NCBI GenBank assembly: GCA_033980235.1
Contig: CM067072.1
Span: 13,838,371 to 13,902,370, forward strand
From: Diadema setosum
Lineage: Eukaryota > Echinodermata > Echinoidea > Diadematoida > Diadematidae
DNA: 64,000 nucleotides
Direction of reading: 5' to 3'
The notes beneath the pieces are model-generated. The model did no database searches, was not told the origin of the DNA, and worked only from the letters and a program-made list of their open reading frames with translations. Below, in pieces: positions 24,901-33,658 of this stretch (its first letter is position 1; each line of letters begins with the position of its first letter). Both the position numbers and the translations under genes were made by a program.

Positions 24901-27576
24901 CAGCAAAACTTTCGCAAACCTTGTCCTTTTGCTCATCCCCAAAGAAACATCAATGAGAAGAATTTGAGAGGTTGCAGTGTTTTCTGCTGTGTGAGGGTGC
25001 TGCTTGCTCAAGAATGAGAGTGTAAACCGTAACTTTTAAACCTTTTCCTCATTTTGGGTACCCCTTTCTGCAGTCCTGCAAATTTGAAGAAAATAACATG
25101 GATTTTGGAAGAATTATGAGGATTTAAGTTTGTCATTGCGGATTTTGTTGCCAGTCATGGTCTTGTTGATCGTGTAATGCTATCATTTTGGTACATGACT
25201 GAAGATTAGTCATATTCTTCAAGTCCTGTAAAAGAAAAACAAGCACATGAATCTATGGTTTACTTACACATTTGGGCTTCGAATGGGTCAAAGTTATAGT
25301 ATGAAAATTTGGAGGAAATGATGTGGACTTCACTTTACCTGACGAACGCCCTTAATCATTCTCATGCATTCATGTCAACATTATCTATATGTGTGGGGTT
25401 TTTTTTAATGTACAGCTTCAGCTTTTGACCAGCATGTTTTTTAAGTCACGGTGAATAAATCTATCCATTGAATGGAAGGGGGGGGGGGGAAATGTATTTT
25501 TGAAGGATTTCAGGCAAAGGGGAATTTGAAGGTGTTACTTCTTTACTATATACAATCTTTATGTCTTACATGGTAAACTATACTTAAACAAAGGAAATTT
25601 CTGGTATCTGAGGATTTGCATTGCTGGTATGTGTATGAAACATAATATGCTTGAACTCTACATCCAGTAAAATTGGCCATAGGCAACATTTGGACCCACG
25701 TTGTTCAACGGAAGTCACATGTCAAATTTAACTTTTATGTGGGATCAATCACATCGCCATGGGGGAAAGTTGAAGCTGGCAGCAGTCTTGTGCTTGGTTG
25801 CTCTGTGTTATCCCTCGCTCACTCTGAAGAAGCTCTCCTCTAGTAGGGATCTGTAACAACTTATCATTTCTGAATATCAAATATTCAAATAGCCTTTTAA
25901 ATTTTCTACTTTTTTTGGCCACATTTTTACCACAAAAAGTTTAGAAAAGGAGGAAAAAGTTGGAAAAAGAAGCAAAAAGTTGGATTTTAAGGAAAAGAGT
26001 AGGAAAAGTCGGGACAGGACAATTGCAGTGAAAAAAAGTAGAAAAAGCAGGAAAAGTAGTATCAATTGAAAGCCTGGCCACCAATACAAAAAATTGCAAA
26101 TGCGAAGGTGATGACCAAGAGAAGGGTCAAATTGACTTTGTGACAGTAGATCTGAATTCATTGAAGCATCTCTCAAGTGAAGTTCATATTTTGCCTACAG
26201 GATCCTGCATACTCGGCAAGTAATGGCACGCACTTGTACTGGTGGTGAATACTGCACTGCCCTTGGTGTGGTATGAGATGTTGGTTGAACTGCTGATGAA
26301 GATATCTCTTTCCCTTGAGAATGTATGTCTTACAATGATGCACCTGTTGACTGAGATCTTGAAGGTGCCTTGTTGAGTGAAAAAGAGAGCAATTATTGAA
26401 GGGTTGAAGAATAACATTGAATTTTGAAGGTTGACACATGGACATGATGGGAGTACCATTCATATCCTGTTTGAGACAGACGTGTCTAACCTTTGCAGGG
26501 GGTGCGAATGATGCATGGGGATGAAAGCTATTGTATCATCCTTAATTGGAACCTGAATGTGGGCAAAATAGGTCACATGGATCATATAAATGACAAAATT
26601 TTGCAATGTGCCAGGCTGTTTCTCTGGGCACAGTGTAATACAGTCAGTAGAAACACCTCAGGTAGCAGGCTGATGAGTGCAAAAGATTACCCATGACGAC
26701 ATGAACGTTCAGGACTCAACCACAAAGAGTGAAGTTCCAGCGTATGCTCGAAGCAGGTTGATGCGGGAGCGTGCAATGGTGGTGTTGACTCAGCAAAATC
26801 AAGTGTGCGAGTGGTGATGATGTGGAGGTTCACATTGTGCCTAAAATCTGCAACAGTTGAGGTGCAAATTTCAGGTCACAATTGGTCAAAGTTCACTTGC
26901 ATATAAATAATGTAAACCAAATATGCATAAAAATCAACATTGATTGGGTTACACTACAGTTTCCACATTAATATTAAATCTAGTGTCTAGACGAGTCGAA
27001 CTGGCCTGAACTGGGTCAGCAAGCTAGGTCAGCAAGCTAGGTCAGCAAGCTGGGTCAGCAAGCTAGGTCAACAACCTATTATAGGTCAGCGACCTTAACA
27101 TGGAAATTTCCACTATTTTCTCAATCTGGGGAATTTTATGGAAATCTAACAATAAAACGAAGCTAACAAAATTTAATGCAAATAACAACAACGCAATACA
27201 CAAACACACACACACACACACACACAAAAAGGGCATAAAGTGCTGCTACAAGTACTTGCTGACATCCGTGTCATAACTCCTTTGTTGACATCCTGTGGCA
27301 CTGATCAATAAGAGTACAGATAGAGACACTCTTCATAATTGCTTACATATTAAACCGCCAATTCACCAATCGAAGAAAATGAGCAAGTCTTACATAATTA
27401 TGATCAATACTTCTTTAAAAAAAAAAATTCTATTACACATGCACGTATTAAATATGGGCTGTAACAGGAGAAACTAATGCAGTTTACACTACATTGAAGC
27501 CATCAGAGAAGAAAGGGGCACTGTTTTTACACTTACATTTACGAACAGGTGGCGGTCGATCCCCCGATTCTGACAT
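828..27576 (-). CDS. Zinc-finger / tyrosine-recombinase-like gene (10-exon model)
   Basis: Ten exons on the minus strand join without a phase conflict into 474 codons: 27537-27576, 22784-22823, 21736-21858, 19357-19529, 14853-15024, 9763-9992, 7661-7732, 5284-5450, 4414-4665 and 828-980. Each internal boundary has an AG acceptor and a GT donor. Predicted order: a short N-terminus, two C2H2-like fingers (residues 32-50 and 84-102), a helical core-binding region (about 125-283), and a tyrosine-recombinase catalytic domain (284-460). Catalytic candidates are R314, K344, R417, H442 and Y451. The usual box II histidine position is R414. Known family members cut and rejoin DNA through a 3'-phosphotyrosine; whether this one is active is unknown. 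Multi-exon structure with dispersed introns suggests a host gene derived from a Crypton-type or similar recombinase rather than a mobile copy. The 3' end is open: the last exon either splices out at 827 or reads to a TAA at 762-764. I am confident of the domain and fairly confident of the exon chain. Confidence 0.8.
2168..3209 (-). mobile_element. Tc1/mariner-like transposon, internally deleted
   Basis: The ends are inverted copies starting CACTCAGCAAAAAAAGTAAG and flanked by TA-rich sequence, giving the TA target expected for this superfamily. Similarity between the two ends extends inward for about 200 bases. The middle holds a minus-strand transposase remnant. Length is about 1.04 kb, so most of the transposase gene is missing. 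Confidence 0.85.
2457..2790 (-). pseudogene. Tc1-like transposase C-terminal remnant
   Basis: Reads GIERMEWPARSPDCNPVENL, then WDIIKWKASKKLKDD: the third catalytic-acid block of DDE transposases of the Tc1 group. A TAG at 2589-2591 interrupts it. LVNSLRRRWRLVIAGGGHIN follows and the frame ends at 2457. The N-terminal DNA-binding half and the first catalytic aspartates are absent, so it cannot be active. Confidence 0.85.
3227..4386. mobile_element. Non-autonomous repeat with GGTAATTCCA terminal inverted repeats
   Basis: The left end reads GGGTAATTCCATAAAATAGG and the right end is its imperfect inverse (GGAATTACC at 4386), with an ACCCAC / GTGGGACC match just inside. The interior has no coding frame but repeats GGGGACACC-like motifs at about 3440, 3465, 3630, 3775 and 3975. 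The right end is 28 bases from recombinase exon 9. Confidence 0.6.
4414..4665 (-). CDS. Recombinase-like gene, exon 9: catalytic lysine and box II
   Basis: Encodes 84 residues (340-423). VKDHKTSWRYGQAEVFF is the beta-hairpin that carries the catalytic lysine (K344 candidate). TYVAEVRPL and SEYLFVGANGKGL follow, typical of these invertebrate recombinase-like proteins. FFPRNLRKTVSTK is box II: R417 fits the conserved second arginine, but the preceding histidine position is arginine (R414). The acceptor is CTACATAAG and the donor GTAAAC. The intronic side lies only 28 bases from the end of an inserted repeat at 3227-4386. Confidence 0.88.
4743..5228. mobile_element. Repeat insertion with TGTCCCCGCCG ends in intron 8
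   Basis: An inner pair of inverted ends, TGTCCCCGCCG at 4780 and CGGCGGGGACA ending 5228, encloses two direct copies of a roughly 115-base unit. Each unit has GTAGCATTTTGTAGC, GGTCAAAGGTCA and CATATAAAGCAAAC. A CA/GGACA-rich tail follows (about 5100-5190). The homologous pseudo-exon flank near 20510-20530 lacks this block, confirming it is an insertion. Confidence 0.7.
5284..5450 (-). CDS. Recombinase-like gene, exon 8: catalytic box I
   Basis: Encodes residues 284-339. The motif YTVNAHRSCVGIR followed by EYEDR matches the first conserved arginine region of tyrosine recombinases (R314 here), where the arginine contacts the scissile phosphate. It begins at a TTGTCACAG acceptor and ends at a weak GTTTTG donor, the poorest splice site of the model. 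It joins exon 9 in phase 0 to give TCIK|VKDHKT. Confidence 0.8.
5950..6857. mobile_element. Long-terminal-inverted-repeat element with TA target
   Basis: Both ends begin CAGTGTGTTCCT and stay recognisably inverted for about 160 bases (AACACAAGTTCAAAGGTCAG, then CTTTCATTTGACACC). TA flanks both sides. The interior shows two weak direct repeats around 6400-6560 and no transposase. Probably a non-autonomous mariner-like element inside intron 7. Confidence 0.75.
7661..7732 (-). CDS. Recombinase-like gene, exon 7: linker to catalytic domain
   Basis: Encodes residues 259-283, DEVLDVQAVGQFKRQLKEAA and on. It enters in phase 1 at a CAAGTTTAG acceptor and leaves in phase 1 at GTGAGA. The protein reads smoothly from the exon 6 helix into this amphipathic segment. 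A longer alternative uses an upstream AATAG acceptor (exon 7661-7748) with an extra upstream exon at 7803-7891. That also keeps frame but implies a 54-base intron and inserts an atypical hydrophobic stretch. Confidence 0.65.
8288..8329. repeat. T22/G18 homopolymer pair
   Basis: A long T run passes directly into a long G run. Length may be affected by sequencing error. Confidence 0.85.
9763..9992 (-). CDS. Recombinase-like gene, exon 6: core-binding region
   Basis: Encodes residues 183-259. The start ITQEMHDKGYAPKTKHKYL, then LDTVTKFGKFLL, resembles the phage-integrase core-binding pattern in which a Thr/Lys-rich turn precedes a helix of aromatic and leucine residues. A charged helix (EYKEGLAKAIKKREAEVREH) links to the catalytic domain. 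The acceptor is CATCAAG, chosen over a nearer ACACAG because only it keeps the frame from exon 5. The donor is GTAATG. Confidence 0.8.
10080..11985. repeat. Tandem array, about 12 units of about 155 bases, with X-box-like palindromes
   Basis: Each unit carries a GTTACCATGGCAAC-like palindrome, then a TTTGCACATCTA segment, TGTGCCAAATTTCAAGC, ACTGAGGGAGTTA and CCACAATATTTTTGTATG. Palindromes start near 10136, 10278, 10439, 10618, 10743, 10910, 11070, 11232, 11374, 11536, 11697 and 11844. Units have diverged and vary in length. A GACC-repeat tail follows at about 11990-12040. Confidence 0.85.
13057..14462. mobile_element. Terminal-inverted-repeat DNA element, about 1.4 kb
   Basis: Starts GCAGGGGTGGTATTCTGA and ends with the exact inverse at 14462. 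Both ends then carry inverted CTGTTTTATCTCTGTTGTAA-type tracts, with several short TTCTGTTGTAAC direct repeats at 13140-13170. No transposase frame is seen; the middle includes an (ACA)n stretch near 13872. It lies in intron 5. Confidence 0.75.
14853..15024 (-). CDS. Recombinase-like gene, exon 5: start of core-binding region
   Basis: Encodes residues 125-182 after a T10-CACAG acceptor and before a GTAAGT donor. It contains the helix-forming stretch KVVADFFKHLVWKSS, then EQHRSILQSFDRLVG and LQEIFSSSDALAT. Arrangement and length fit the first helices of the N-terminal core-binding (SAM-like) domain that tyrosine recombinases use to clamp DNA. There is no enzymatic residue here. Confidence 0.75.
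15866..16598 (+). pseudogene. LINE ORF1 with frameshift
   Basis: From ATG at 15866 the frame encodes a heptad-rich coiled coil (DYIEMLNAAISKAVDK to about MSKQADRIDTLVQ), then QYSRRNCIGIFGV and DRSHRTGRKK, the RNA-binding fold of L1-type ORF1 proteins. The frame stops at 16432 after KKTFERKRSFNP. The expected C-terminal part (SIHEDLTKRKVDLLRKA, then KVKAAWSSDGRIIAEIPA) continues in another frame to 16598, so a small indel near 16390-16415 broke the gene. ORF1 proteins chaperone LINE RNA. It lies antisense in intron 4 of the recombinase-like gene. Confidence 0.8.
16929..18766 (+). pseudogene. LINE ORF2 (endonuclease plus partial reverse transcriptase), broken
   Basis: ATG at 16929 opens a Cys-rich N-terminus (CALCNTQ, GICYTC), then an AP-type endonuclease: CNCRSLKGN, GVLETW, RRGGGVGLFI, ATVYRPP, IIVGDFNVD. 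An in-frame TAA at 17697-17699 interrupts it. The same frame continues with SDHLSPF and the start of a reverse transcriptase: SPGHDGVDSSVLK, AKVIPVYKK, NYRPISILSVFSKIFEK. One extra A near 18705 shifts the frame; LVHKRLTAFLDKNNILYN continues in the next frame. Homology stops near 18766, before the catalytic YxDD region. It looks like the Jockey/CR1 group, clade uncertain. Confidence 0.88.
19357..19529 (-). CDS. Recombinase-like gene, exon 4: second C2H2-like finger
   Basis: Encodes residues 68-125, starting after a TTTCTTTCAG acceptor and ending at GTGAAT. It holds KCPFC, nine residues, then HFVRKH: the same C-x2-C-x9-H-x4-H spacing as exon 3. A basic segment with KAAMRAVKRKEH follows. The matching unusual spacing in consecutive exons strongly links the two exons. 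Likely role is DNA or protein recognition; the target is unknown. Confidence 0.8.
19797..20190 (+). pseudogene. LINE reverse-transcriptase C-terminal fragment
   Basis: The plus strand reads YRKIEKVQ, stop, AT, stop, SMP, then NLWNLTYKEKLVELKLHRHQ, DFLQTFKIMN, TRGHKYKV and MFSQRTLSWNETI. This is the conserved tail of Jockey/CR1-type LINE polymerases, where IEKVQRRAT is normally intact. A TAA follows at about 20120, with LNSFKTNMEKAWK in another frame. It sits in intron 3 of the recombinase-like gene, directly left of the pseudo-exon. Confidence 0.75.
20380..20570 (-). pseudogene. Decayed copy of recombinase exon 9 and its 5' intron flank
   Basis: On the minus strand the segment reads a CCTAAG acceptor then VKDHKTL, a TGA where exon 9 has Trp, and RFGHA where exon 9 has RYGQA; later stops follow. 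The flank to the right (about 20460-20570) closely matches the intron flank at 4666-4742 joined directly to 5227-5275. It is therefore a non-functional duplicate lying in intron 3 of the same gene, either a partial internal duplication or the remnant of a second gene copy. A 107-codon open frame crossing it is out of the homologous frame. Confidence 0.7.
21736..21858 (-). CDS. Recombinase-like gene, exon 3: first C2H2-like finger
   Basis: Encodes residues 27-67. The finger is CVLC, then nine residues, then HLRRKH, so its pattern is C-x2-C-x9-H-x4-H. This is three residues shorter between Cys and His pairs than a classical C2H2 finger. A basic and acidic linker (HPGLSKEERLSARQQ) follows. The chosen acceptor (AACAG) lies just inside a nearer TTAG; only the chosen one keeps the frame from exon 2. 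The donor is GTATGA. Confidence 0.7.
22784..22823 (-). CDS. Recombinase-like gene, exon 2
   Basis: A 40-base exon between a TTTTTCAG acceptor and a GTAAGT donor. Entering in phase 1 it completes a Cys codon and encodes CPLENRNEFEAAG, leaving two bases that match the phase of exon 3. It has no recognisable domain; the leading Cys is not part of an obvious finger. It is supported by splice strength and phase continuity only. Confidence 0.55.
24541..25070. repeat. Three diverged tandem units of about 220 bases
   Basis: Units start near 24544, 24768 and 24985 and share GATATATGTSGCATGGNGG, GCTGCTAGCACAAAAA and AACCCYCACTT-like words. In intron 1 of the recombinase-like gene. No coding signal. 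Confidence 0.6.
26998..27075. repeat. 13-base minisatellite GGTCAGCAAGCTA
   Basis: About five near-exact copies in tandem followed by two diverged ones. Intron 1. Confidence 0.85.
27537..27576 (-). CDS. Recombinase-like gene, exon 1 (start codon)
   Basis: Forty coding bases begin with ATG at 27576-27574 and encode MSESGDRPPPVRK plus one base, then a strong GTAAGT donor. An acceptor-like CTACAG lies about 20 bases upstream of the ATG, so an untranslated first exon further right is likely. The start was chosen because this is the only ATG that gives an open frame into the next exon with matching phase. The small size makes this exon less certain than the catalytic ones. Confidence 0.6.
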
Positions 27577-27747
27577 GTTGTACTGTCTGAATGCTGTAGA
27601 TTTAAAGACAATATATGGATGAGTGGGAACAAATTCATGACAAGTATATTCTGGAGTAAGATTAAGAAATCAATCTAATGAAACTTGATGAAGCTACTGC
27701 AACAAGTAATCTATAATAAAGGTACTGTTTACCACTGAGAACAGGGA

Positions 27748-28141
27748 TTTAAAGGGTTTGTATAGTACTGGTCAAGGTGAGGATTTAGCTTTTAACGTTT
27801 TGCGAGGTATTCAGAAACCACTCTATAAGATGCCAAAGAGCATACAATTGTAAGGGGTATCAAAAGTTTATTTGATGAATGTCGGATTTGAAATGGCTCA
27901 GATATCCAAAAACAAGGTGAAACAAAGAGATCCTAATAAAGTTGTGGCCTGTCGCCTTTCATTATTATCACTTTTTTTTAAATATCTCGGCCATTTGAAA
28001 ACCAATTTTCATCAAATAAACATTGAATCATTCTTAAAATTACATGCTCTTTCATATTTCATAAGAGGTTTCTCATTATCTCACTAAAGAATGTTCAAAA
28101 CATGAATCCCCACCTCAACCAGTACTGTACAGTCCCTTTAA
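27748..28141. mobile_element. MITE family A copy 2
   Basis: TTTAAAGGGTTTGTATAGTA at the left end and TACTGTACAGTCCCTTTAAA at the right. About 390 bases, palindromic, non-coding. It lies just upstream of recombinase exon 1. Confidence 0.8.
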
Positions 28142-29195
28142 AACAAAACTTTTTTTTTTTGAGTGATCACTAGATTGATGCAAATGTGTGGGTCAGACAA
28201 AACATCCTACTACTTAAGTAACTTATATGCAGTGGTAAACAAAATAGCAATAAAGCAGAGCTACACACTGGCGACACAAGATCGAAGTTCCCTAACTAGT
28301 TAAAATCTCTGTTGGACAAATAAAAAATGGTAAACTGGGTACCTACTGCTGGTCCCACAGACCAGTTGGACAAGTACAAAAAATGGGTTATTGTGCAGCC
28401 ATGAATACAGCATAAGATATTTAAGGAGATACCACTATTTTTCTCACTAAACAATAACTGTAACATGTCAGATGGTTTAGTCTAACATGTTAGAGACAAT
28501 TTTATTGTTCACATTTTGTATAAGGCATAGGCTAGATCTAGATCCATAATCCAAACAATTATCAATTTGTAACGTTACAACCCTATTTTCTAGAACCTAT
28601 ACCAAGAGTGTTCAACTTAATTTATTGAAATTCATGAAATTCTTCCGTCGAGATGTTTTTATTGCAACTGATTGACAAATTGCCCTACATCGATGAAAAT
28701 AAGCACTGAATTAATCAGTGTTTTAGTAGTGGCCATGATATAAAAAATAATGAGTTTACAGGGTGTGTAACGTACAGTCACATTAAGTCGGCAGACATTC
28801 ACATCTAATGTAGATCGCGCCGCGATCAGAAATCGGCTCGTGTGACGGATTTTCTTCACCCTCAAAATGCATTCGTAATTCACCTTTTTCCTCCATAAAA
28901 ACACAAATAATTGTAATCAAAATATAATTTCCCAAATGTGAAAGGTGACAAAACCATTTTTAATGCAAGGATGTTTCTTATTTAGAATGGATTTCAGGTG
29001 GTAGATTAGGGAAGGTGTTCAAACGCGGTGACGGAAAATGAATCCTACATTGAAGTGTGTGTATAACGCAAACCTTAATAATGTGTGGCAGGCTATGGGC
29101 GGCAGCCTAATGTAGTGCCTATTGTTAGTTTGCCAACGCAGAAGTGCATAGGAATTACACACAAATGGCGACTTAGCGGTACGGTAATTGACGTT

Positions 29196-29457
29196 ACAGT
29201 TCTTGTCGAGGCGAGGATTTAGCTTTTAACATTTTGTGAGATATTCAGTTCTGGCCTGTCGCAAGTTTTATCATTATCACCTTTATGTTTGGATATATCT
29301 CAGCCTTTTGAAAACCAATTTTCAGCAAATCTAAATGTTGAATCCTTCGTACAATAAAATGCTCTTTTATATTTCATAAGAGGTTTCTCATTACCTCACT
29401 TAGGAATGTTTAAAACATGAATCCCTCACCTCAACCAGTACTGTACAGTCCCTTTAA
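29196..29457. mobile_element. MITE family A copy 3, left-truncated
   Basis: Retains GAGGATTTAGCTTTTAACAT and the right end TACTGTACAGTCCCTTTAAA, but the outermost left bases and part of the centre are missing. Confidence 0.7.
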
Positions 29458-29585
29458 AAAAAGTAGTCGGACTCGTAGGATTTTCAGAATACCCCAACCT
29501 AGCCTTAACGTTAGTAATGTTAGGCCTGCTCTTGGCCATTTACCATTACTTTATCTCGGTTTCATACAAAAATGAAAAATAAATT

Positions 29586-29715
29586 TACCGTAGTTATGGG
29601 TAAAGTCGGCCTAGTGGGTAAAGTCGGCCACCAGCGCGTGCAGTACAACTACTTGTACTGCGTGGGCTGGGGACCGACTTTACCCACTAGGCCGAGTTTA
29701 CCCATAACTACGGTA
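29586..29715. repeat. Near-perfect hairpin, about 45-base arms
   Basis: TACCGTAGTTATGGGTAAA with CGGCCTAGTGGGTAAAGTCG at left is mirrored at right to end at TACGGTA. The loop contains a smaller AGTACAACTACTTGTACT palindrome. Likely a foldback MITE. Confidence 0.8.
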
Positions 29716-29929
29716 CTCATTTATTTAGTCTCGCACACACTCTCCTTGCCTACTTGTCAATACTTCTTTCACACATTTCATTACTTGGGAGTGAACAGAA
29801 ACCAAACATAAAAATACAGGTATGGGTCGGGTCAGGCCAGGGCCTTTGCCCTTGACGAGGGTATCTATTGTAGCATTAACGTTAGATTGATGACTGACTA
29901 TGAGTATGACTCGTATGATATGAGTAGGC

Positions 29930-30435
29930 CAAGCTAGTATGAATGACTATATCATACATGATTCATGGGGATCACGGTAAGAACATGAATATTATTATTA
30001 CTACTTGTACAAACGAGGAATTGGTGAACAAAACTGTACAAGATAATGCGACCAAAAATATCGAATTATCAAAAAAAAAATATCAACGAATTCCGAAGCA
30101 GTAAGAAGACTTAAATGTACACCTGTGCTCCAGTACAGTAAGGCAGTAAACTTTATGGCATTTGCCATTATCATGCCTAAATTTTATAGATTATTAACAG
30201 GGCCGTAATGCCGAACGTGTTTTGTTATCCAAGGCTTGACAAGGCAAGGGTATGAGTCATGACTAATGTGAGTAGGCCTACTATGACTATAATTCATGGG
30301 GATCACGGTAAGAACATGAATGTTACTACAAACAAGGAATTGATTAACAAAACTGTACTAGATAATGCGACCAAAAATATCGAAATATCAAAAAAAAATA
30401 TCAACGAATTCCGAAGCAGTATGAGGACTTACATC
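29930..30435. repeat. Tandem duplication, period about 305 bases
   Basis: CATGGGGATCACGGTAAGAA, GATAATGCGACCAAAAATAT and CAACGAATTCCGAAGCAGTA occur in the same order near 29967-30105 and 30297-30420, with a few differences. Confidence 0.8.
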
Positions 30436-30439
30436 ATAC

Positions 30440-30770
30440 ATGTACACCAGTGCTCCAGTAAGCGACAGTACACGTACACGTATCGTATGTATATGCGCAT
30501 ACAGCATATGTACCATCGGCACAGCATGCACCGCTAGCCGGCCAGCGTGAAGCGTACGAGTACGTACGTAGTGTAGCTAGCAATGTGCGGCGTTCCATAC
30601 GAAACGCGGCCGTCGGTATTCCACGGACGCAAATGCTTGGGTGAGCACACAGGGCGAAAGGAGAGACCGTGCTCCTCTGTTTCGTAGAGCCATAGGCTTT
30701 ACACGTGAAGTGTCTGACCCAAGCAAGTTTGCGCGGGTGGAACAGGTGCCACTCACGCAAAAAATCTCTC
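30440..30770. other. CpG-richer stretch just upstream of the TM3 exon
   Basis: Dense CG and CGTACG words (CGTACGAGTACGTACGTAG) between the recombinase-like gene start and the TM3 exon. It could be a promoter for either side, but the TM3 exon is internal, so its meaning for that gene is unclear. Confidence 0.25.
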
Positions 30771-30805
30771 TCTCTTTCTCTTTCTTTCTCTTCTCTTCTT
30801 TACAG

Positions 30806-30913
30806 GCACGTCTTTGGGTGCTGTCTTTGGGATTTACGCTGGCATTCGGCGCGATGTTCTCGAAAACCTTCCGTGTCCACAAGATATTCATCAATAAGAA
30901 ATTACAGAAGAGG
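30806..30913 (+). CDS. GABA-B receptor-like, exon with TM3
   Basis: Thirty-six codons in phase 0, from ARLWVLSLGFTLAFGAMF to INKKLQKR, between a very long pyrimidine tract ending CTTTACAG and GTAAGA. It covers TM3 and the second intracellular loop (SKTFRVHKIF). The preceding exon, which should carry the TM3 cysteine and TM1-2, is not seen. Confidence 0.92.
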
Positions 30914-33627
30914 GTAAGAGAAAAGCGCTATCGCATCAGCCTTCACTCCTAACGGTAGGTCACGAGAAGGCCGAAAGAAAGGGCTAAAGATTAATTCTCT
31001 ATTCTTCTATAATTAGATGATTCGAGTATCTTCTCGGATTACCTTCTGTATCTGTACTGATTCTTTCTTTAATCTTCTTCTTTATTTCTTTCTCCTCAAA
31101 TCTTGTGCAGAGGTTAACTCAAAAAGTCCTCCGATTATCAATTTCAAACTTATACCATATTTGTATCATGTGCTTACTACGACAGATCTAGTTTACTGCT
31201 GTATTTTTCAATCGACGTAAATGTGTGATATAATTATATGCATTAGCACCTTATTTGAGCTGTGGTACAAAGATTAATCCTTATATGATATTTATACATG
31301 CAATAACAGTAGTTGCATAATATTATAACAAAATAGATGAAGACATTCTTAGCATCTTAGCGTATATGAAATAAATGATTATGCCATAATCTTGAAAAAA
31401 AAAATACCAGGGAATTGAAATAGATTTATTGAAGAAAATGAACTAGCAAACAGCCTCTGCTAACAAGCAATAATGATATGGGCGTCTTAACATGATGCAC
31501 AAGAATTATATAAGAGCAAAAGAAAATACGAAAAAGCAGTTATCAAAGAGGCAGAGAAAGAAGAGATACACGGTATGAATATCTGGAGTGCGAATTAGAT
31601 CGCAGTGCATGTTAATATTTGCTTTAATTACTATGGAATGACAGCCTCTATAGTACTGTCCTGTCATTACCCAAGCATCATGTAGAATTCGCGTGTCTAT
31701 GCACGTGCTATAATGTGTGTGTTTATGTCGTGTGTATATTTTATGGTGAAATTCTGCCTTAATTGTCCAGTTCTAATCTCTGTACGGCATAATTATGATT
31801 ACGGTAGTCCTTGTATACTGATTCGGATATATGTGGAGCCTTGCACTGTCTATGCTGTTATCGTAGATTTCAGAACAACAAGCTTACTTACCTTTCATCA
31901 GTATGACGTCCCTCGATGTTGGAAGGGTGTTATTGGATGGGATATTGCTCTTTTTCTGTCGTCTTTATTTTGCCTTCATTATTTCTTCGGCATTACTCTC
32001 TGCTTCTATCAAATCAATGATAATCTGTTATACGTTTTTTATTTTCTGTCAGAGTGTGGGTTTGCTCGAGAATCACTCCTGACTTTGCTATAATTTTAAC
32101 ATTAAGATTCTTTTGGGATAAATGGAACGTAAGCTCCGACTCAAAGTCGCCGGAGCCATGTAAACATGAAAATGGCTGAGTGCATAACTTGTGTACCTGA
32201 CGTGTATGATTTCCTGTGATTTACTTAATAAATTAAAATATAGAGTAGTCATAAGCTCGATAATTAAACGTCGTCATAAACATGGCAAGTGGCATTAAAC
32301 CTCACTTGACGAGCGTCGAGTGGATAGCTGTAATGGCAAACATATTATACACAGACCCAAGAGTTATATACCCGTATGATCAGCATATAAACAGAGAGCA
32401 ATATCAATTACCCAAAATTACAGGTTGAAAAGAGTGACACGGTGTAGTGAAAGGTGCTGTGGATATTATATACGTACAGCGTTCCATTACGCAAGCAACG
32501 TTATGCAGTGTGCCACGGAATGCATTAGCCCCAATGAAATCCGAACAGATATTACATGTACAGCCGAGCCCGTTTGGATAATTTTTCCATAATTGCTGAC
32601 CAGGAACCCTGATTAGCACTAATGTGGATGTGTTGTTCATCAGTATAGGGCATCCTGTACAACAGAGCATCAAACGCGCAACCAAGTGTTCAACATCACC
32701 ACTGCGTACAATAACTTTCACGTCTATAACGATTAACGTTATAATCTGCGTTGACACTACGCACGCATAAGGCACAGAGTGCGGCCTTTCATTAGGCCTA
32801 CGTAGATCTCCTAGGGCTACATAAGCTTTCAACATTTTCATTCCATTGTAATAACTAGAATTCAATGAGAAAGAATTTGATTTCTCATACCATGCACTTA
32901 ATCAGTAAAAGTCTTATATACCGGCAAGCACTTAATTCTTAAAATCAAATACGACACAACTTGAGCTCCTACGCAGTTTCACAACTTCTGAAATACCTAC
33001 TTGCACTTAATGATTAATCTGTTTAATCTAACGTCCTATAAATATGTTCGTTACACAGTACATTGCATGGGTATTTCCAGGACAGTCCAAAACTTTGGTG
33101 GCTGATACGATTCTATACAATGTAGGCCTACACGTATAACTCACATCCTTCTTTGTATACAAACTGCATGAGATGAAGACGTATTCTGTTCTGTCTTGTT
33201 TTATCATAATCTCTAGTCAGTCAAGGACGTACAGTTGGTGGCCATGGTCGGCGGATTTGTCTTGATCGATGTCATCTACCTCCTCGTGTGGGAGATCATG
33301 AAGCCCTTGAAGGCGGTCACCATGAGGTTCGAGTCGAGCGTAAGTCAATTCTGGCCACTGTGCATAGACAATAATTATGAATCAACGACGTTGATTCCCA
33401 ACTCGGATGGCGCATGCGCTACTTGCTGGAAAGTTCAAGAACAAGAAGTGTAAAACTTTTTATTTTGGCTAGGCCAAAAAAAGAAAGAAAGGCATCGGAA
33501 AAATCGCAAATCCATCAATTTCCAAAGGTTCCGTCTTTAGATTCTTCCCGTCTGTCTAATGCGACGGCGGGGGAGGGGAGGGGGTGCTGGTCAATGCCCC
33601 CGTAAAAAAGAAGGTGAATATTACTGT

Positions 33628-33658
<31 letters not shown>

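Larger units (their letters stand above)
22824..27536. other. Intron 1 of recombinase-like gene: remaining sequence
   Basis: Apart from the repeats listed separately, this holds a small CpG-richer patch at about 23950-24120 and GGAAAAAGT-type iterations near 25915-26065 (also seen at 22560-22680). No further coding exon was supported. Confidence 0.4.

Noticed and set aside
32404..32865. 153-codon minus frame
   Set aside because: No recognisable domain and no fitting splice or start context; it lies within a GABA-B intron and is likely chance.
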